This document shows positions 1 to 6,814 of a stretch of 7,929 bases of DNA, piece by piece; the first letter of the stretch is position 1; each line of letters opens with the position of its first letter. The position numbers were made by a program, and so were the translations under genes. Source of the stretch: Lautropia sp. (lineage in GTDB: Bacteria; Pseudomonadota; Gammaproteobacteria; Burkholderiales; Burkholderiaceae_E). Location of the stretch: assembly GCA_013813615.1 (NCBI GenBank), contig JACCRJ010000591.1:1-7929 (forward strand), written 5' to 3'. The notes under the pieces were generated by a model. The model had not been told where the DNA came from and made no database searches. It worked only from the letters and a program-made list of their open reading frames with translations.

Positions 1-1248
1 GCCAACGTGCTGGCCCAGGCGCTGGAGTCGTCGCGGGCCGAGGGTGCCGTGCTCAACGTGCGGCTGCGCGAGGAGCACCGGCGCAAAGACGACTTCCTCG
101 CGATGCTGGCCCATGAACTGCGCAACCCGCTGAGCCCGCTGGTCACGTCGATCGAACTGCTTCGGCGCAGCGCCGGCGACGCACAACTCGTCAAGCGCCA
201 GTTGGCTGCGATGGCCAGGCAGGTGGATCAGCTGTCAAGGCTGGTGGAGGACTTGCTGGACGTCTCCCGCGTCAGTCACGGCCGCATCAGTCTTCGGCGG
301 GAGCTGCTTGCCCTGCCGGACGTGGTGGAGCAGGCGCTGGACTCTGCCCGGCTCCTGATCGACGTCCGCCGCCACACCGTCACACTGGAGGGGATGGAGC
401 AGGCGCTGGTGGTCGACGCCGATCGCGTGCGGCTGATCCAGGTGTTCGCCAACCTGATCAACAACGCCGCCAAGTATGCGGATGCCGGCAGCGCCATCAG
501 AATCAGCCTGGCTGCGGAGCAGGTCGACGGCATGGCGATGGCGACGGTCAGAGTGATCGACAACGGCATGGGCATCTCGGCGGCAATGCTGCCGAGGATC
601 TTCGACCTGTTCGAGCAATCCCCCGCCACGCGGAGCCGCGCCCACGGCGGGCTCGGCATCGGCCTTACGCTGGTCAAGTCCCTGATCGGGTTGCATGGCG
701 GCTCCGTGGAAGCGCAGAGCCCCGGCCTGGGCCTTGGCAGTATGTTCACCGCGCGGCTGCCGCTGGCTGCGACGGCGGCCATCCCCGCCCAGGCGGAGGC
801 GGCCGGCGAGGCACCGGCCGCTGCTTCGGCGGATGCCCTGCGCGTGCTGGTGGTGGACGACAATCGCGATGCCGCCGACAGCATGGCCGAGCTACTGAGG
901 ATCCTAGGCCATCAGGCGGAGGTTGCGCACAGCGGCCTGAAGGCGATCCAGATCAACGCGGAGCTGGATGCCGACCTGCTGATGCTGGACATCGGCCTGC
1001 CGGAGATGGATGGCCACGAACTGGCCCGCAGGCTGCGGCGCCTCGGCCAGCGGCATGTCTGGATGGTCGCGGTCACCGGATACGGCGCCGAGGACGACAA
1101 GCGGCGCTCGCTCGAGGCAGGCTTCGATGAACACGTGGTCAAGCCGGTCAGGCTCGGCCTGCTCAGGGAGATCCTCGGGCGCGCCACCCGGCAGCGCAAT
1201 CAGCAGGGCGAGGCGCGGCAGGACCAGCGGCGCGGATCGGCCGGCTGA
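1..1248 (+). CDS. Hybrid sensor histidine kinase, C-terminal part (5' end outside window)
   Basis: Partial gene: the frame is open from the first base, so the GTG at position 7 is probably internal and any N-terminal PAS/GAF or membrane sensor lies upstream. Numbering from that GTG, a HisKA dimerisation domain carries the phospho-accepting His36 in LAHELRNP. The HATPase_c domain has an N box (NLINNAAKYA, 149-158), a G1 box with Asp185 (IDNGMGIS), an F box (IFDLFEQ) and a G2 box (GGLGIG, 214-219). A receiver domain starts near residue 278, with acidic pair Asp284/Asp285, phospho-acceptor Asp328 (LDIGLPEMDG), Thr357 and Lys379. All catalytic residues are present, so autophosphorylation followed by internal transfer from His to Asp is expected. 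A basic, Gln-rich tail of about 20 residues follows the receiver. The input signal and partner cannot be told from here; the adjacent lipid genes are on the opposite strand and need not be its targets. Confidence 0.95.
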   Translation, partial: ANVLAQALESSRAEGAVLNVRLREEHRRKDDFLAMLAHELRNPLSPLVTSIELLRRSAGDAQLVKRQLAAMARQVDQLSRLVEDLLDVSRVSHGRISLRRELLALPDVVEQALDSARLLIDVRRHTVTLEGMEQALVVDADRVRLIQVFANLINNAAKYADAGSAIRISLAAEQVDGMAMATVRVIDNGMGISAAMLPRIFDLFEQSPATRSRAHGGLGIGLTLVKSLIGLHGGSVEAQSPGLGLGSMFTARLPLAATAAIPAQAEAAGEAPAAASADALRVLVVDDNRDAADSMAELLRILGHQAEVAHSGLKAIQINAELDADLLMLDIGLPEMDGHELARRLRRLGQRHVWMVAVTGYGAEDDKRRSLEAGFDEHVVKPVRLGLLREILGRATRQRNQQGEARQDQRRGSAG

Positions 1249-1275
1249 AGCCGCAACTAACGCGGCTGTTCCGGC
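1240..1275. terminator. Stem-loop between convergent genes, possible bidirectional terminator
   Basis: AGCCGC (1249-1254) and GCGGCT (1262-1267) form a perfect 6-bp stem with a 7-base loop. It is extended outward by GCCGG (1240-1244) and CCGGC (1271-1275) across a small internal loop. It covers the stop codons of both the sensor kinase and ybhN, which face each other. There is no T-tract on either side, so intrinsic termination is uncertain; it may instead stabilise 3' ends or block read-through into antisense. Confidence 0.4.
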
Positions 1276-2237
1276 TGTTGCTGGCTGCTGGAGATCCGGG
1301 CTTCCAGAACAAGGTAGAAGGCGGTGGCGATGGCAAGCGGCGCCAGGTAGTAGATGCCGCGGTAAGCCAGCAGCGCCGCCAGCAACTCGCTGGTCGGCAC
1401 CTGATGGGAGAGCAGGGCGACGAAGACCGCTTCCAGCACACCCAGCCCCGCCGGCACATGCGTCAGCACCCCTGCCACCGCCGCGATCAGCAGCACGGCC
1501 AGCACCGTCGGGTAGGCGACCTCCCGCTGTAGAAGCAGGAACACGACGCTGGCGATCAGCAGCCAGTTGACCGAGGAGATGGCGATCTGCGCCAGCGCCA
1601 TCCTCACCGCGGGCAACTCGATCTCATGGCCGCGGACCCTCCATGAGCGTCTGCGCGAAAACGCGCACGCCAGCAGGTAGGCGATGACGAGACAGATCAG
1701 GAAGGCACCGGCCACCTGGAGCGCGCCGGAGCCGAGCGTCCAACCCTCCGGTATGTCCAGGGGCCGCATCAGGAAAGCGATGCCCGCCAGCAGCAGGTAG
1801 CCGATCCAGTTCGTCAGCATGCTGAAGGCGATGATCCGGTTGATCTCGCCGGTGCCCAGGCCGAGCCGCGAATAGAGCCGGTGCCGGAAGCCGAGGCCGC
1901 CGACCAGGGAGCCCAGGTTCAGGTTGAATGCATAGCTGATGAAGGTGGTGCCAATGACTTGCGGGGTGGACAGGGGGTGCCCGGTATAGCGGCGGCTGAG
2001 CAGGTCGTAGCAGCTGTAGACCGCATGGCTTGCGGCGGCGACCAGCGCGGCAGTCAGCAGGGATCCGAGGGGGCGCTTGCGGAGGGCCTCACCCACCTCC
2101 GTCCATTCGATCTCCCGCGCATTGCTGACCAGCAGGTATGCGACCAGTGCAAAAAAGGCGACCGTCAGGCCCCGCTTGACCCAGGGCCACCAGGCGCGGC
2201 GGGTGCCGGCGGGGGTGGCCTGGGTATGGGCGGTCAT
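1257..2237 (-). CDS. ybhN: YbhN-like membrane protein (UPF0104 / LPG-synthase transmembrane domain family)
   Basis: A 326-residue integral membrane protein with about eight or nine hydrophobic helices (roughly 23-39, 58-75, 95-112, 137-157, 173-193, 214-236, 241-259, 263-279, 285-312). The family hallmark is visible as LTHVPAGLGVLEAVF near 258-272, matching the 'H-P-G-G-L-G-V-x-E' region of the transmembrane part of lysylphosphatidylglycerol synthase/flippase proteins. The soluble aminoacyl-transfer domain of MprF is absent, so lipid translocation or an accessory membrane role is more likely than lysyl transfer; this is inference. The start chosen is the ATG at 2237, which overlaps the clsB stop as ATGA and implies translational coupling. 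No separate Shine-Dalgarno is evident. The frame stays open upstream to 2534, but that extension lies inside clsB and reads as low-complexity Pro/Gly sequence. It is last in the operon; E. coli ybhN occupies the same place. Confidence 0.9.
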   Translation of the reverse strand: MTAHTQATPAGTRRAWWPWVKRGLTVAFFALVAYLLVSNAREIEWTEVGEALRKRPLGSLLTAALVAAASHAVYSCYDLLSRRYTGHPLSTPQVIGTTFISYAFNLNLGSLVGGLGFRHRLYSRLGLGTGEINRIIAFSMLTNWIGYLLLAGIAFLMRPLDIPEGWTLGSGALQVAGAFLICLVIAYLLACAFSRRRSWRVRGHEIELPAVRMALAQIAISSVNWLLIASVVFLLLQREVAYPTVLAVLLIAAVAGVLTHVPAGLGVLEAVFVALLSHQVPTSELLAALLAYRGIYYLAPLAIATAFYLVLEARISSSQQQPEQPR

Positions 2238-3439
2238 GCTGTACGCCGGGACGGCGGATCCACCGACCTCACCTTGGGCGAATGCGCGGGCAGCCTCGCC
2301 ACCCAGGAGGGGAAGTGTCGCAGGAAATGGAAGACGAAGAAGGTGCGCACCATCAGCCAGGTATTGGAATGGAGCAGTTCTTTTTCCTCCACCAGCCGGC
2401 AGCTGTTGAGGATCAGGTTTTCGAGACGTTCCCCCAGGTGCCGGTTGAAGTCCCGGTCCAGGATCATGACGTTCGCTTCCAGGTTGAGCGACAGGCTCAG
2501 CGGATCCAGATTGCTCGATCCGACGGTAGACCACTCGTCGTCGACGACGGCGACCTTGCCGTGCAATGGCCGCTCGGTGTATTCGTAGATCTTCACGCCG
2601 GCCCGCAGCAGGTGGTTATAGAGCAAGGACGCCGCCGTCTTCACGATCGGCATGTCCGGTTCGCCCTGCAGGATCAGGCGGACGTCGACCCCGCGGCGCG
2701 CAGCCCGGCGCATCCCCTTCAGCAGGCGATAGCCGGGGAAGAAATAGGCGTTGGCGATGATCACGCGGTGCCTGGCGAGCCGGATTGCCGCACGGTAATG
2801 GCGCTCGATGTCGGTGCGGTGGTCACGGTTGTCGCGGGTGACGAACATGGCCTGCGCTGATCCCACGCCCGGCAAGGCGGATTCGCGCGCCTCTTCATGG
2901 CGGCGGCGCAGCCAGTCGCGCCGGGGCTGCCGGATCCGCGGGGCTGCCCGGGCAAAGCGGCGGATGGTGTCGACGATCGGACCTTCGATCTCGACCGCAT
3001 AGTCCTGCTTGGCGGCTGGACCGAAATCAGCCAGATGATCCGCGGAATAGTTGATGCCGCCGACAAAGGCTCGCTCTGCGTCGACCACGAGGATCTTGCG
3101 GTGCATCCGGCGGAACATCCGGGTACGCCAGGAGAAGATGGTCTTGACCGGGTCGAATATGTGAAGGCGGATGCCCGCTTCCGTGAGCTGGTCGACAAAT
3201 TCCGGCGGCAGGTAGGCGGAGCCCCAGCCGTCCACGGTGACGTCGATCTGCGCGCCTTGGCTCGCCGCTTGCAGCAGCGCCGCGTGCAACTGGCGGCCGA
3301 CCTTGTCGTCGAACAGGATGAAGGTCTCGAGGATCACCTCCTTGCGGGCGGCGGCGATCACCTCGAAGACCCGCGGATAGAATTCCTCTCCGTTTTCCAG
3401 CAGTCGGATGCGGTTGCCGCTGACCCAGCGTCCGCTCAA
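2234..3439 (-). CDS. clsB: Cardiolipin synthase B-type phospholipase D family protein
   Basis: A 401-residue protein with the two HxK(x4)D motifs of the phospholipase D superfamily: H113/K115/D120 (MHRKILVVD, followed by GGIN) and H293/K295/D300 (LHGKVAVVD, followed by GSSN and Glu321). There are no strong N-terminal membrane helices, unlike ClsA. Length and domain layout fit E. coli ClsB (YbhO, about 413 residues), which makes cardiolipin and can make phosphatidylglycerol from phosphatidylethanolamine and glycerol. A hydrophobic, aromatic patch near residue 365 ([12 protein letters not shown]) could aid membrane contact. The start is taken as TTG at 3439: it overlaps the ybhP stop as TTGA, and GGAG sits 8 bases upstream (3448-3451). 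The ATG at 3487 would add 16 residues lying within ybhP and is less likely. The 3' end overlaps ybhN by four bases. The exact reaction and substrate preference are inferred from the family. Confidence 0.92.
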   Translation of the reverse strand: MSGRWVSGNRIRLLENGEEFYPRVFEVIAAARKEVILETFILFDDKVGRQLHAALLQAASQGAQIDVTVDGWGSAYLPPEFVDQLTEAGIRLHIFDPVKTIFSWRTRMFRRMHRKILVVDAERAFVGGINYSADHLADFGPAAKQDYAVEIEGPIVDTIRRFARAAPRIRQPRRDWLRRRHEEARESALPGVGSAQAMFVTRDNRDHRTDIERHYRAAIRLARHRVIIANAYFFPGYRLLKGMRRAARRGVDVRLILQGEPDMPIVKTAASLLYNHLLRAGVKIYEYTERPLHGKVAVVDDEWSTVGSSNLDPLSLSLNLEANVMILDRDFNRHLGERLENLILNSCRLVEEKELLHSNTWLMVRTFFVFHFLRHFPSWVARLPAHSPKVRSVDPPSRRTA

Positions 3440-4194
3440 AGGGATATCTCCGCAGCCAGCGGCGCATGGTCGGACAGATGGGACCACGGGTGGCGTGGCA
3501 GCACCACCGGCGAATGCACGCGGGCGTTGCGCACGTAGATGCGGTCCAGCTGCAGGACCGGATAGCGCGCCGGGAAGGTGCGGGCGGAACGGCCGTCGGC
3601 CTGCTCGAAGACTTCCTTGAGGCCCGCCTCGCGTTCCAGGACGGCATGGGCGCGGCGGCGCCAGTCATTGAAGTCGCCCGCCACGACTACCGGGTCGTCG
3701 TGATTGATCTCGGTGTTCACCAGCTGGCAAAGCAGGCGGAGTTGCTTCAGCCGATGCGGTTCGCGCAGTCCCAGGTGCACGCAGATGGCATGCACGTCCG
3801 ATTTCCAGCCGGGCACCTGCAGCACGCAGTGCAGCAGCGCGCGCTTTTCCGGGCCGCTGATGGAGACGTCCCGATTCTCGTATCGCAGGATCGGAAACTT
3901 CGATAGGACCGCGTTGCCGTGGTGACCGTGAGGGTAGACGGCGTTGCTGCCGTATGCGAACTCCGGCCACAGCGTGTCCGCCATGAACTCGTACTGCGGC
4001 GTGTCCGGCCAGTTGGCGACCCGTGCGCCCAGCTTTTCGTTGGCGCCATGAACCTCCTGGAGGAAGACCACGTCCGCAGCCACGGCCCGGACCGCCTCGC
4101 GCAGCTCATGAAGGATGAATTTGCGGTTGAAGAAGGTGAACCCCTTGTGGGTGTTCACGGTCAGAACCCGGAAAGAGAGAGGCGCATGGGACAT
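3436..4194 (-). CDS. ybhP: YbhP-like endonuclease/exonuclease/phosphatase family protein
   Basis: A 252-residue protein of the metal-dependent DNase I-like (EEP) fold. Numbering from ATG 4194, active-site signatures are Asn14 (TVNTHKGF), Glu47 (LQEV), His140, GDFND (173-177) and the terminal SDHAPL (Asp242, His243). All expected Mg-binding and catalytic residues are present. E. coli YbhP is about the same length and, from memory, nearly collinear, including the [13 protein letters not shown] and LGLRE segments. Members of this fold cut nucleic acids, sugar phosphates, inositol phosphates or sphingomyelin. Its position as first gene before a cardiolipin synthase suggests a phosphodiester lipid or headgroup substrate, but that is inference. 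No signal peptide is seen, so it should be cytosolic. A GTG at 4257 would add 21 residues and has AGGAGG only 3 bases upstream; homology length favours 4194 although that ATG lacks a clear Shine-Dalgarno. Confidence 0.9.
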   Translation of the reverse strand: MSHAPLSFRVLTVNTHKGFTFFNRKFILHELREAVRAVAADVVFLQEVHGANEKLGARVANWPDTPQYEFMADTLWPEFAYGSNAVYPHGHHGNAVLSKFPILRYENRDVSISGPEKRALLHCVLQVPGWKSDVHAICVHLGLREPHRLKQLRLLCQLVNTEINHDDPVVVAGDFNDWRRRAHAVLEREAGLKEVFEQADGRSARTFPARYPVLQLDRIYVRNARVHSPVVLPRHPWSHLSDHAPLAAEISL

Positions 4195-4286
4195 AGAATT
4201 GGAAATGGTGATAACGCAAGGCTCATGCCCGTTCGGGATTGCATGTGGTTTTGCCACCGCCCTCCTGCTGGCGGTACATTCACCGC
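4195..4286. promoter_or_regulatory. Shared divergent control region of ybhP-clsB-ybhN and the ABC exporter
   Basis: These 92 bases separate two head-to-head operons, so promoters for both should lie here. On the + strand TTGCCA (4251-4256) and TACATT (4275-4280) are 18 bases apart, and the -10-like box ends six bases before the ATPase start codon. ACCGCC (4256-4261), GGCGGT (4270-4275) and ACCGC (4282-4286) are alternating half-sites overlapping these elements. Further upstream, CATGCCCG (4224-4231) can pair with CGGG (4234-4237) plus CATG (4242-4245) with a bulge. No convincing minus-strand promoter stands out. Transcription factor identity is unknown. Confidence 0.5.
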
Positions 4287-5213
4287 ATGCCAGATCTCAT
4301 TGCGGTTGCAGACCTTTCAAAAACCTATGCGTCCGGCTTCCGGGCCCTGAAGAACATCGATCTGACGATCCGTGAAGGCGAGATCCTGGCCCTTCTGGGC
4401 CCCAACGGCGCCGGAAAGACGACGCTCATCAGCATTATCTGCGGACTCGTCAATCCGAGCGGCGGGACCGTCACTGTAGCCGGACACGACGTCGTCCGGG
4501 ATTATCGCGCAAGCCGTTCGCTGATCGGGCTGGTGCCCCAGGAGCTCACCACCGACGCTTTCGAAACCGTCTGGTCAACCGTCAGTTTCAGCCGCGGCCT
4601 GTTCGGCAAGAAGGCCGACCCGCGGCACATCGAGAAGGTCCTGAAGGATCTGTCGCTGTGGGACAGGAAAGACAACAAGATCATGACCCTCTCCGGTGGC
4701 ATGAAACGCCGGGTGATGATCGCGAAGGCCTTGTCGCACGAGCCGCGGATCCTGTTCCTGGACGAGCCGACCTCGGGCGTCGACGTGCAGCTGCGCACAG
4801 GCATGTGGCAGGTCATCCGCGACCTGCGCGCCGGCGGCGTGACCATCATCCTGACGACGCACTACATCGACGAGGCCGAGGAGATCTCCGACCGGGTCGG
4901 CGTCATCAATCGCGGGGAGATGGTGCTGGTCGAGGAGAAGGCGGTGCTCATGCAAAAGCTCGGCAGAAAGCAGCTGATGCTGGACCTGCAGGAGCCGCTG
5001 GCGGCGCTGCCGCCGCCGTTGCGGGAGTACGGGATGGAACTTACCGCCGACGGCGTGCAGCTCGTCTACACCTACGATGCCAACCTGGCGGACACGCGGA
5101 TTCCGGCGGTGCTTGCCGAGCTCGACCGCGCGGGCATCCGTCTGAAGGACTTGAAAACCAGCCAGAGCTCACTTGAAGATATCTTCGTGACCCTCGTCAA
5201 AAGCCCCGCATGA
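4287..5213 (+). CDS. yadG: ABC-2 type transporter ATP-binding protein, YadG-like
   Basis: A 308-residue cytosolic ATPase that powers the permease encoded next. Numbering from ATG 4287: Walker A GPNGAGKT (38-45), Q-loop Gln84 (LVPQE), ABC signature LSGGMKR (134-140), Walker B ILFLDEP (154-160) with catalytic Glu159, D-loop SGVD, and switch His191 ([10 protein letters not shown]). A C-terminal region of about 80 residues after the nucleotide-binding domain resembles the DrrA/YadG-type extension. Length and motif context match E. coli YadG. The frame is open back to a TTG at 4239, but only the ATG at 4287 gives the normal family N-terminus ([14 protein letters not shown]). There is no good Shine-Dalgarno at usual spacing, and a leaderless transcript is possible. 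The stop overlaps the permease start as ATGA. The exported substrate is unknown; lipid-linked compounds or drugs are typical for the wider family. Confidence 0.95.
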   Translation: MPDLIAVADLSKTYASGFRALKNIDLTIREGEILALLGPNGAGKTTLISIICGLVNPSGGTVTVAGHDVVRDYRASRSLIGLVPQELTTDAFETVWSTVSFSRGLFGKKADPRHIEKVLKDLSLWDRKDNKIMTLSGGMKRRVMIAKALSHEPRILFLDEPTSGVDVQLRTGMWQVIRDLRAGGVTIILTTHYIDEAEEISDRVGVINRGEMVLVEEKAVLMQKLGRKQLMLDLQEPLAALPPPLREYGMELTADGVQLVYTYDANLADTRIPAVLAELDRAGIRLKDLKTSQSSLEDIFVTLVKSPA

Positions 5214-5971
5214 ACCTGCCTGCCATCAAGGCCATCTACCTCTTCGAGATGGCGCGCACCGCCCGCACGCTGCTCCAGAGCATCGTCTCGCCGGTGTTGT
5301 CGACGGCGCTCTACTTCGTGGTTTTCGGCGCGGCCATCGGCGGCCGGATACCCGAGATCGACGGCGTGGCCTACGGGTCCTTCATCGTACCTGGGCTGGT
5401 GATGCTGTCGCTGCTGACCCAGAGCACGTCGAACGCCTCCTTCGGGATCTTCTTCCCGAAGTTCACCGGCACTATCTACGAGCTGCTGTCCGCGCCGGTG
5501 TCGCCGTGGGAAATCGTCATCGGCTACGTCGGTGCAGCGGCGACCAAGTCGATCATCCTGGGGCTTATCATCATGGCTACTGCGGCGCTGCTGGTGCCAG
5601 TGAGGATCGCGCATCCGGGCTGGATGCTGGCCTTCCTCGTGCTCACGGCGCTGACCTTCAGCCTGTTCGGTTTCATCATCGGCATCTGGGCCGAAAACTT
5701 CGAGCAGCTGCAGATCATCCCCCTGCTGGTGGTGACCCCCCTGGCGTTCCTGGGCGGCAGTTTCTATTCGGTCAGCATGCTGCCGCCGTTCTGGCAGCAG
5801 GTCACCCTGCTCAATCCGGTGCTATACCTGATCAGCGGATTCAGGTGGAGCTTCTACGAGATCTCGGATGTCGGCGTGGGCGTCAGCCTGCTCATGGTCG
5901 TCGCGTTCCTGTCGATCTGCCTTGCTTTGGTAGGCTGGATCTTCAGGACCGGCTACCAGATCAAGCGGTAA
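5210..5971 (+). CDS. yadH: ABC-2 type transporter permease, YadH-like
   Basis: A 253-residue inner-membrane protein with six predicted helices (about 22-42, 56-71, 104-129, 137-160, 168-188, 222-245), the standard ABC-2 permease fold. Family landmarks are [12 protein letters not shown] (58-69), [17 protein letters not shown] (91-107), [11 protein letters not shown] near 177-187 and [14 protein letters not shown] (200-213), in the same order as in E. coli YadH and in NodJ-like permeases. It should homodimerise and pair with two copies of the ATPase encoded immediately upstream. The ATG lies inside the ATPase stop (ATGA), so the subunits are translationally coupled. No periplasmic adaptor or outer-membrane channel gene is nearby, so the partner apparatus, if any, is encoded elsewhere. 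Substrate unknown. Confidence 0.95.
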   Translation: MNLPAIKAIYLFEMARTARTLLQSIVSPVLSTALYFVVFGAAIGGRIPEIDGVAYGSFIVPGLVMLSLLTQSTSNASFGIFFPKFTGTIYELLSAPVSPWEIVIGYVGAAATKSIILGLIIMATAALLVPVRIAHPGWMLAFLVLTALTFSLFGFIIGIWAENFEQLQIIPLLVVTPLAFLGGSFYSVSMLPPFWQQVTLLNPVLYLISGFRWSFYEISDVGVGVSLLMVVAFLSICLALVGWIFRTGYQIKR

Positions 5972-5989
5972 GGTGCGCCAGCCTCCGGT

Positions 5990-6012
5990 AGGGCTTCTGC
6001 GGCAGGCGCCCT
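5990..6012. promoter_or_regulatory. 23-bp interrupted dyad downstream of the ABC permease
   Basis: AGGGC (5990-5994) and CTGC (5997-6000) are mirrored by GCAG (6002-6005) and GCCCT (6008-6012) about position 6001; only two base pairs in each arm break symmetry. It lies 18 bases after the permease stop. No T-tract follows, so it could be an operator, a 3'-end hairpin or a weak terminator. Confidence 0.35.
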
Positions 6013-6026
6013 CGTCGATTGGTTCA

Positions 6027-6048
6027 GAATCATCTGTGATTCACGTGA
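6027..6048. promoter_or_regulatory. Inverted repeat GAATCA-N4-TGATTC overlapping palindrome TCACGTGA
   Basis: A perfect 6-bp inverted repeat with a TCTG spacer (6027-6042) runs into an 8-bp perfect palindrome (6041-6048), 45 bases before the 99-residue reading frame. This AT-richer patch in GC-rich DNA is placed like an operator or promoter element. I see no clear -35/-10 pair and cannot name a regulator. Confidence 0.4.
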
Positions 6049-6092
6049 GGAAAAGCGCGCGAGGCTGAACTCGCGACCCAGGAGTCTCGGCC

Positions 6093-6392
6093 ATGCCCGC
6101 TCCGACCCGCTCGGTGATTGGAATCGCGTGGTACCGCCCGGAGGGCTATCTCCGGTTGGCGGAGCTCATGGCCGACGGCGCCTCCTTTCCCAAGACCTAC
6201 GCCAGCTGGCGCCAGAAGGCGCTCCGGATGGAACGAGAACTGAAACGGCAGGGCGCGACGCCGGTGCGGATCGAGATCGAGCCCGAGGCCTTTCAGCGCT
6301 GGTGCATTGGCGAGGCTGTCGCAACGGATTCCGGCGCCCGCAACCGGTACGTCAAGGAGGTGCTGGCCGGGCAGCCGGTGCTTAAAGACTAG
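6093..6392 (+). CDS. Conserved-looking hypothetical protein, 99 residues
   Basis: Not recognised. A good ribosome binding site (AGGAG, 8 bases before the ATG) and codon use like that of its neighbours support a real gene. The protein is soluble with no signal peptide or membrane helix. The N-terminal third is compact and aromatic (GIAWYRPEGY). A helical, basic middle (YASWRQKALRMERELKRQG, about 33-51) is followed by a beta-like VRIEIEPEAFQRW stretch and a final helix ending in VLKD. There is one cysteine (about residue 71). The layout suggests a small mixed alpha/beta protein, but no catalytic or DNA-binding signature can be claimed. It stands alone between the exporter and the tRNA gene, with its own dyad-rich upstream region, so it is probably a single-gene unit. 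Confidence 0.75.
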   Translation: MPAPTRSVIGIAWYRPEGYLRLAELMADGASFPKTYASWRQKALRMERELKRQGATPVRIEIEPEAFQRWCIGEAVATDSGARNRYVKEVLAGQPVLKD

Positions 6393-6413
6393 TTGCCGGG
6401 TCCATGTTAAGAT
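6385..6413 (+). promoter_or_regulatory. Possible promoter of the tRNA-Arg gene
   Basis: TAAGAT (6408-6413) fits a -10 box about ten bases before the tRNA. AAGACT (6385-6390) at 17-base spacing is a poor -35 match and lies at the end of the upstream coding region. The sequence after the -10 is GC-rich (CTGCCCGTCGCG), as is common for stringently controlled stable-RNA promoters. Confidence 0.3.
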
Positions 6414-6423
6414 TCTGCCCGTC

Positions 6424-6500
6424 GCGCCCGTAGCTCAGTTGGATAGAGTACTTGGCTACGAACCAAGGGGTCGTGGGTTCGAATCCTGCCGGGCGCGCCA
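6424..6500 (+). tRNA. tRNA-Arg, anticodon ACG
   Basis: A 77-base cloverleaf. Acceptor arms GCGCCCG (6424-6430) and CGGGCGC (6490-6496) are followed by discriminator G and an encoded CCA (6498-6500). The D arm contains GCTCAGTTGGATAGAGT. The anticodon stem CTTGG/CCAAG holds the loop CTACGAA, giving ACG. The T arm has loop TTCGAAT with stem GTGGG/CCTGC including two G-U pairs. A34 is normally deaminated to inosine by TadA so that CGU, CGC and CGA are read. It is followed within nine bases by a terminator, so it is probably a single-gene transcript. tRNA 3' ends such as this are common integrase targets. Confidence 0.97.
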
Positions 6501-6508
6501 GTAAATTC

Positions 6509-6543
6509 AACGGGTTAGCGCATGCCAGCGACTAGCCCGTTTT
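6509..6543 (+). terminator. Rho-independent terminator after tRNA-Arg
   Basis: AACGGGTTAG (6509-6518) pairs with CTAGCCCGTT (6532-6541), a 10-bp stem with one G-U wobble, closing a 13-base loop that can form an extra CGC/GCG stem. The stem runs into TTTT (6540-6543). Position and structure fit termination of the tRNA transcript. Confidence 0.85.
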
Positions 6544-6557
6544 CACATTCCCAGCCG

Positions 6558-6578
6558 TACCCCAACAGTTACCCCAAC
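6558..6578. repeat. Direct repeat TACCCCAAC x2, 12-base period
   Basis: Two identical 9-base copies (6558-6566 and 6570-6578) are separated by AGT, 58 bases after the tRNA 3' end. Short direct repeats at this place resemble arm-type binding sites of tyrosine integrases at tRNA attachment sites. No integrase gene is in the window, so the role is inference. Confidence 0.6.
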
Positions 6579-6619
6579 GGTTTTTCCAGTTGCATCGGTC
6601 GCTGATTTAGGAGGGGAGG

Positions 6620-6814
6620 ATGGAGCGGAGGTCGCGCGAATTGGTGGAGACGTACCAAGCGATCGACGACGCAGGCAAGGTCTACACGATACAAGTCTTC
6701 AGGGAAATCATCCACACGACGATGCTGGACGGACCAACTGTTCGCACGGCCGGGATGAATCTTTCCCGAAGTACAACTACGACGACATGGTCGAGGCCCA
6801 GTACCGGCTGGTGA
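6620..6814 (+). pseudogene. Small hypothetical gene, 3' end replaced (64-residue frame)
   Basis: The ATG has a strong Shine-Dalgarno (AGGAGG at 6609-6614, five bases upstream), so the 5' end looks genuine. Residues 1-46 (about 6620-6757) read as a normal small protein with a beta-type pattern (YQAIDDAGKVYTIQVFREII), reminiscent from memory of small uncharacterised proteobacterial proteins with 'Y-A-D-G-Y-T-V-F' spacing. From about residue 47 the translation degenerates into a Ser/Thr run because it enters the hydrolase remnant in the wrong frame, and it stops at 6814. I read this as a gene whose 3' half was lost at a recombination joint near 6752-6765. It could still be expressed as a shortened peptide. 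Confidence 0.5.

Noticed and set aside
276..884. Long minus-strand frame (202 residues) opposite the sensor kinase
   Set aside because: Composition is Ser/Ala/Arg-rich antisense, and the + strand carries an uninterrupted set of kinase and receiver motifs.
2238..2534. N-terminal extension of ybhN upstream of ATG 2237
   Set aside because: It lies wholly inside clsB, reads as low-complexity Pro/Gly/Gln sequence, and would lose the ATGA coupling seen at 2234-2237.
1881..2588. Long + strand frame (235 residues) opposite ybhN and clsB
   Set aside because: It is a GC-rich antisense shadow; the minus-strand frames show clear family motifs and coupled starts, while this one has none.
4195..4257. GTG 4257 as the ybhP start
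   Set aside because: It would add 21 residues absent from E. coli YbhP, and its AGGAGG is only 3 bases away; it remains possible but second best.
4239..4286. N-terminal extension of the ABC ATPase from TTG 4239
   Set aside because: The added residues are unlike the family and would place translation across the divergent control region; the family N-terminus begins at 4287.
6307..6504. A 65-residue + strand frame ending in PVAQLDRVLGYEPRGRGFES...
   Set aside because: It is a translation through the tRNA-Arg gene, a familiar false protein, and it also overlaps the 99-residue gene in another frame.
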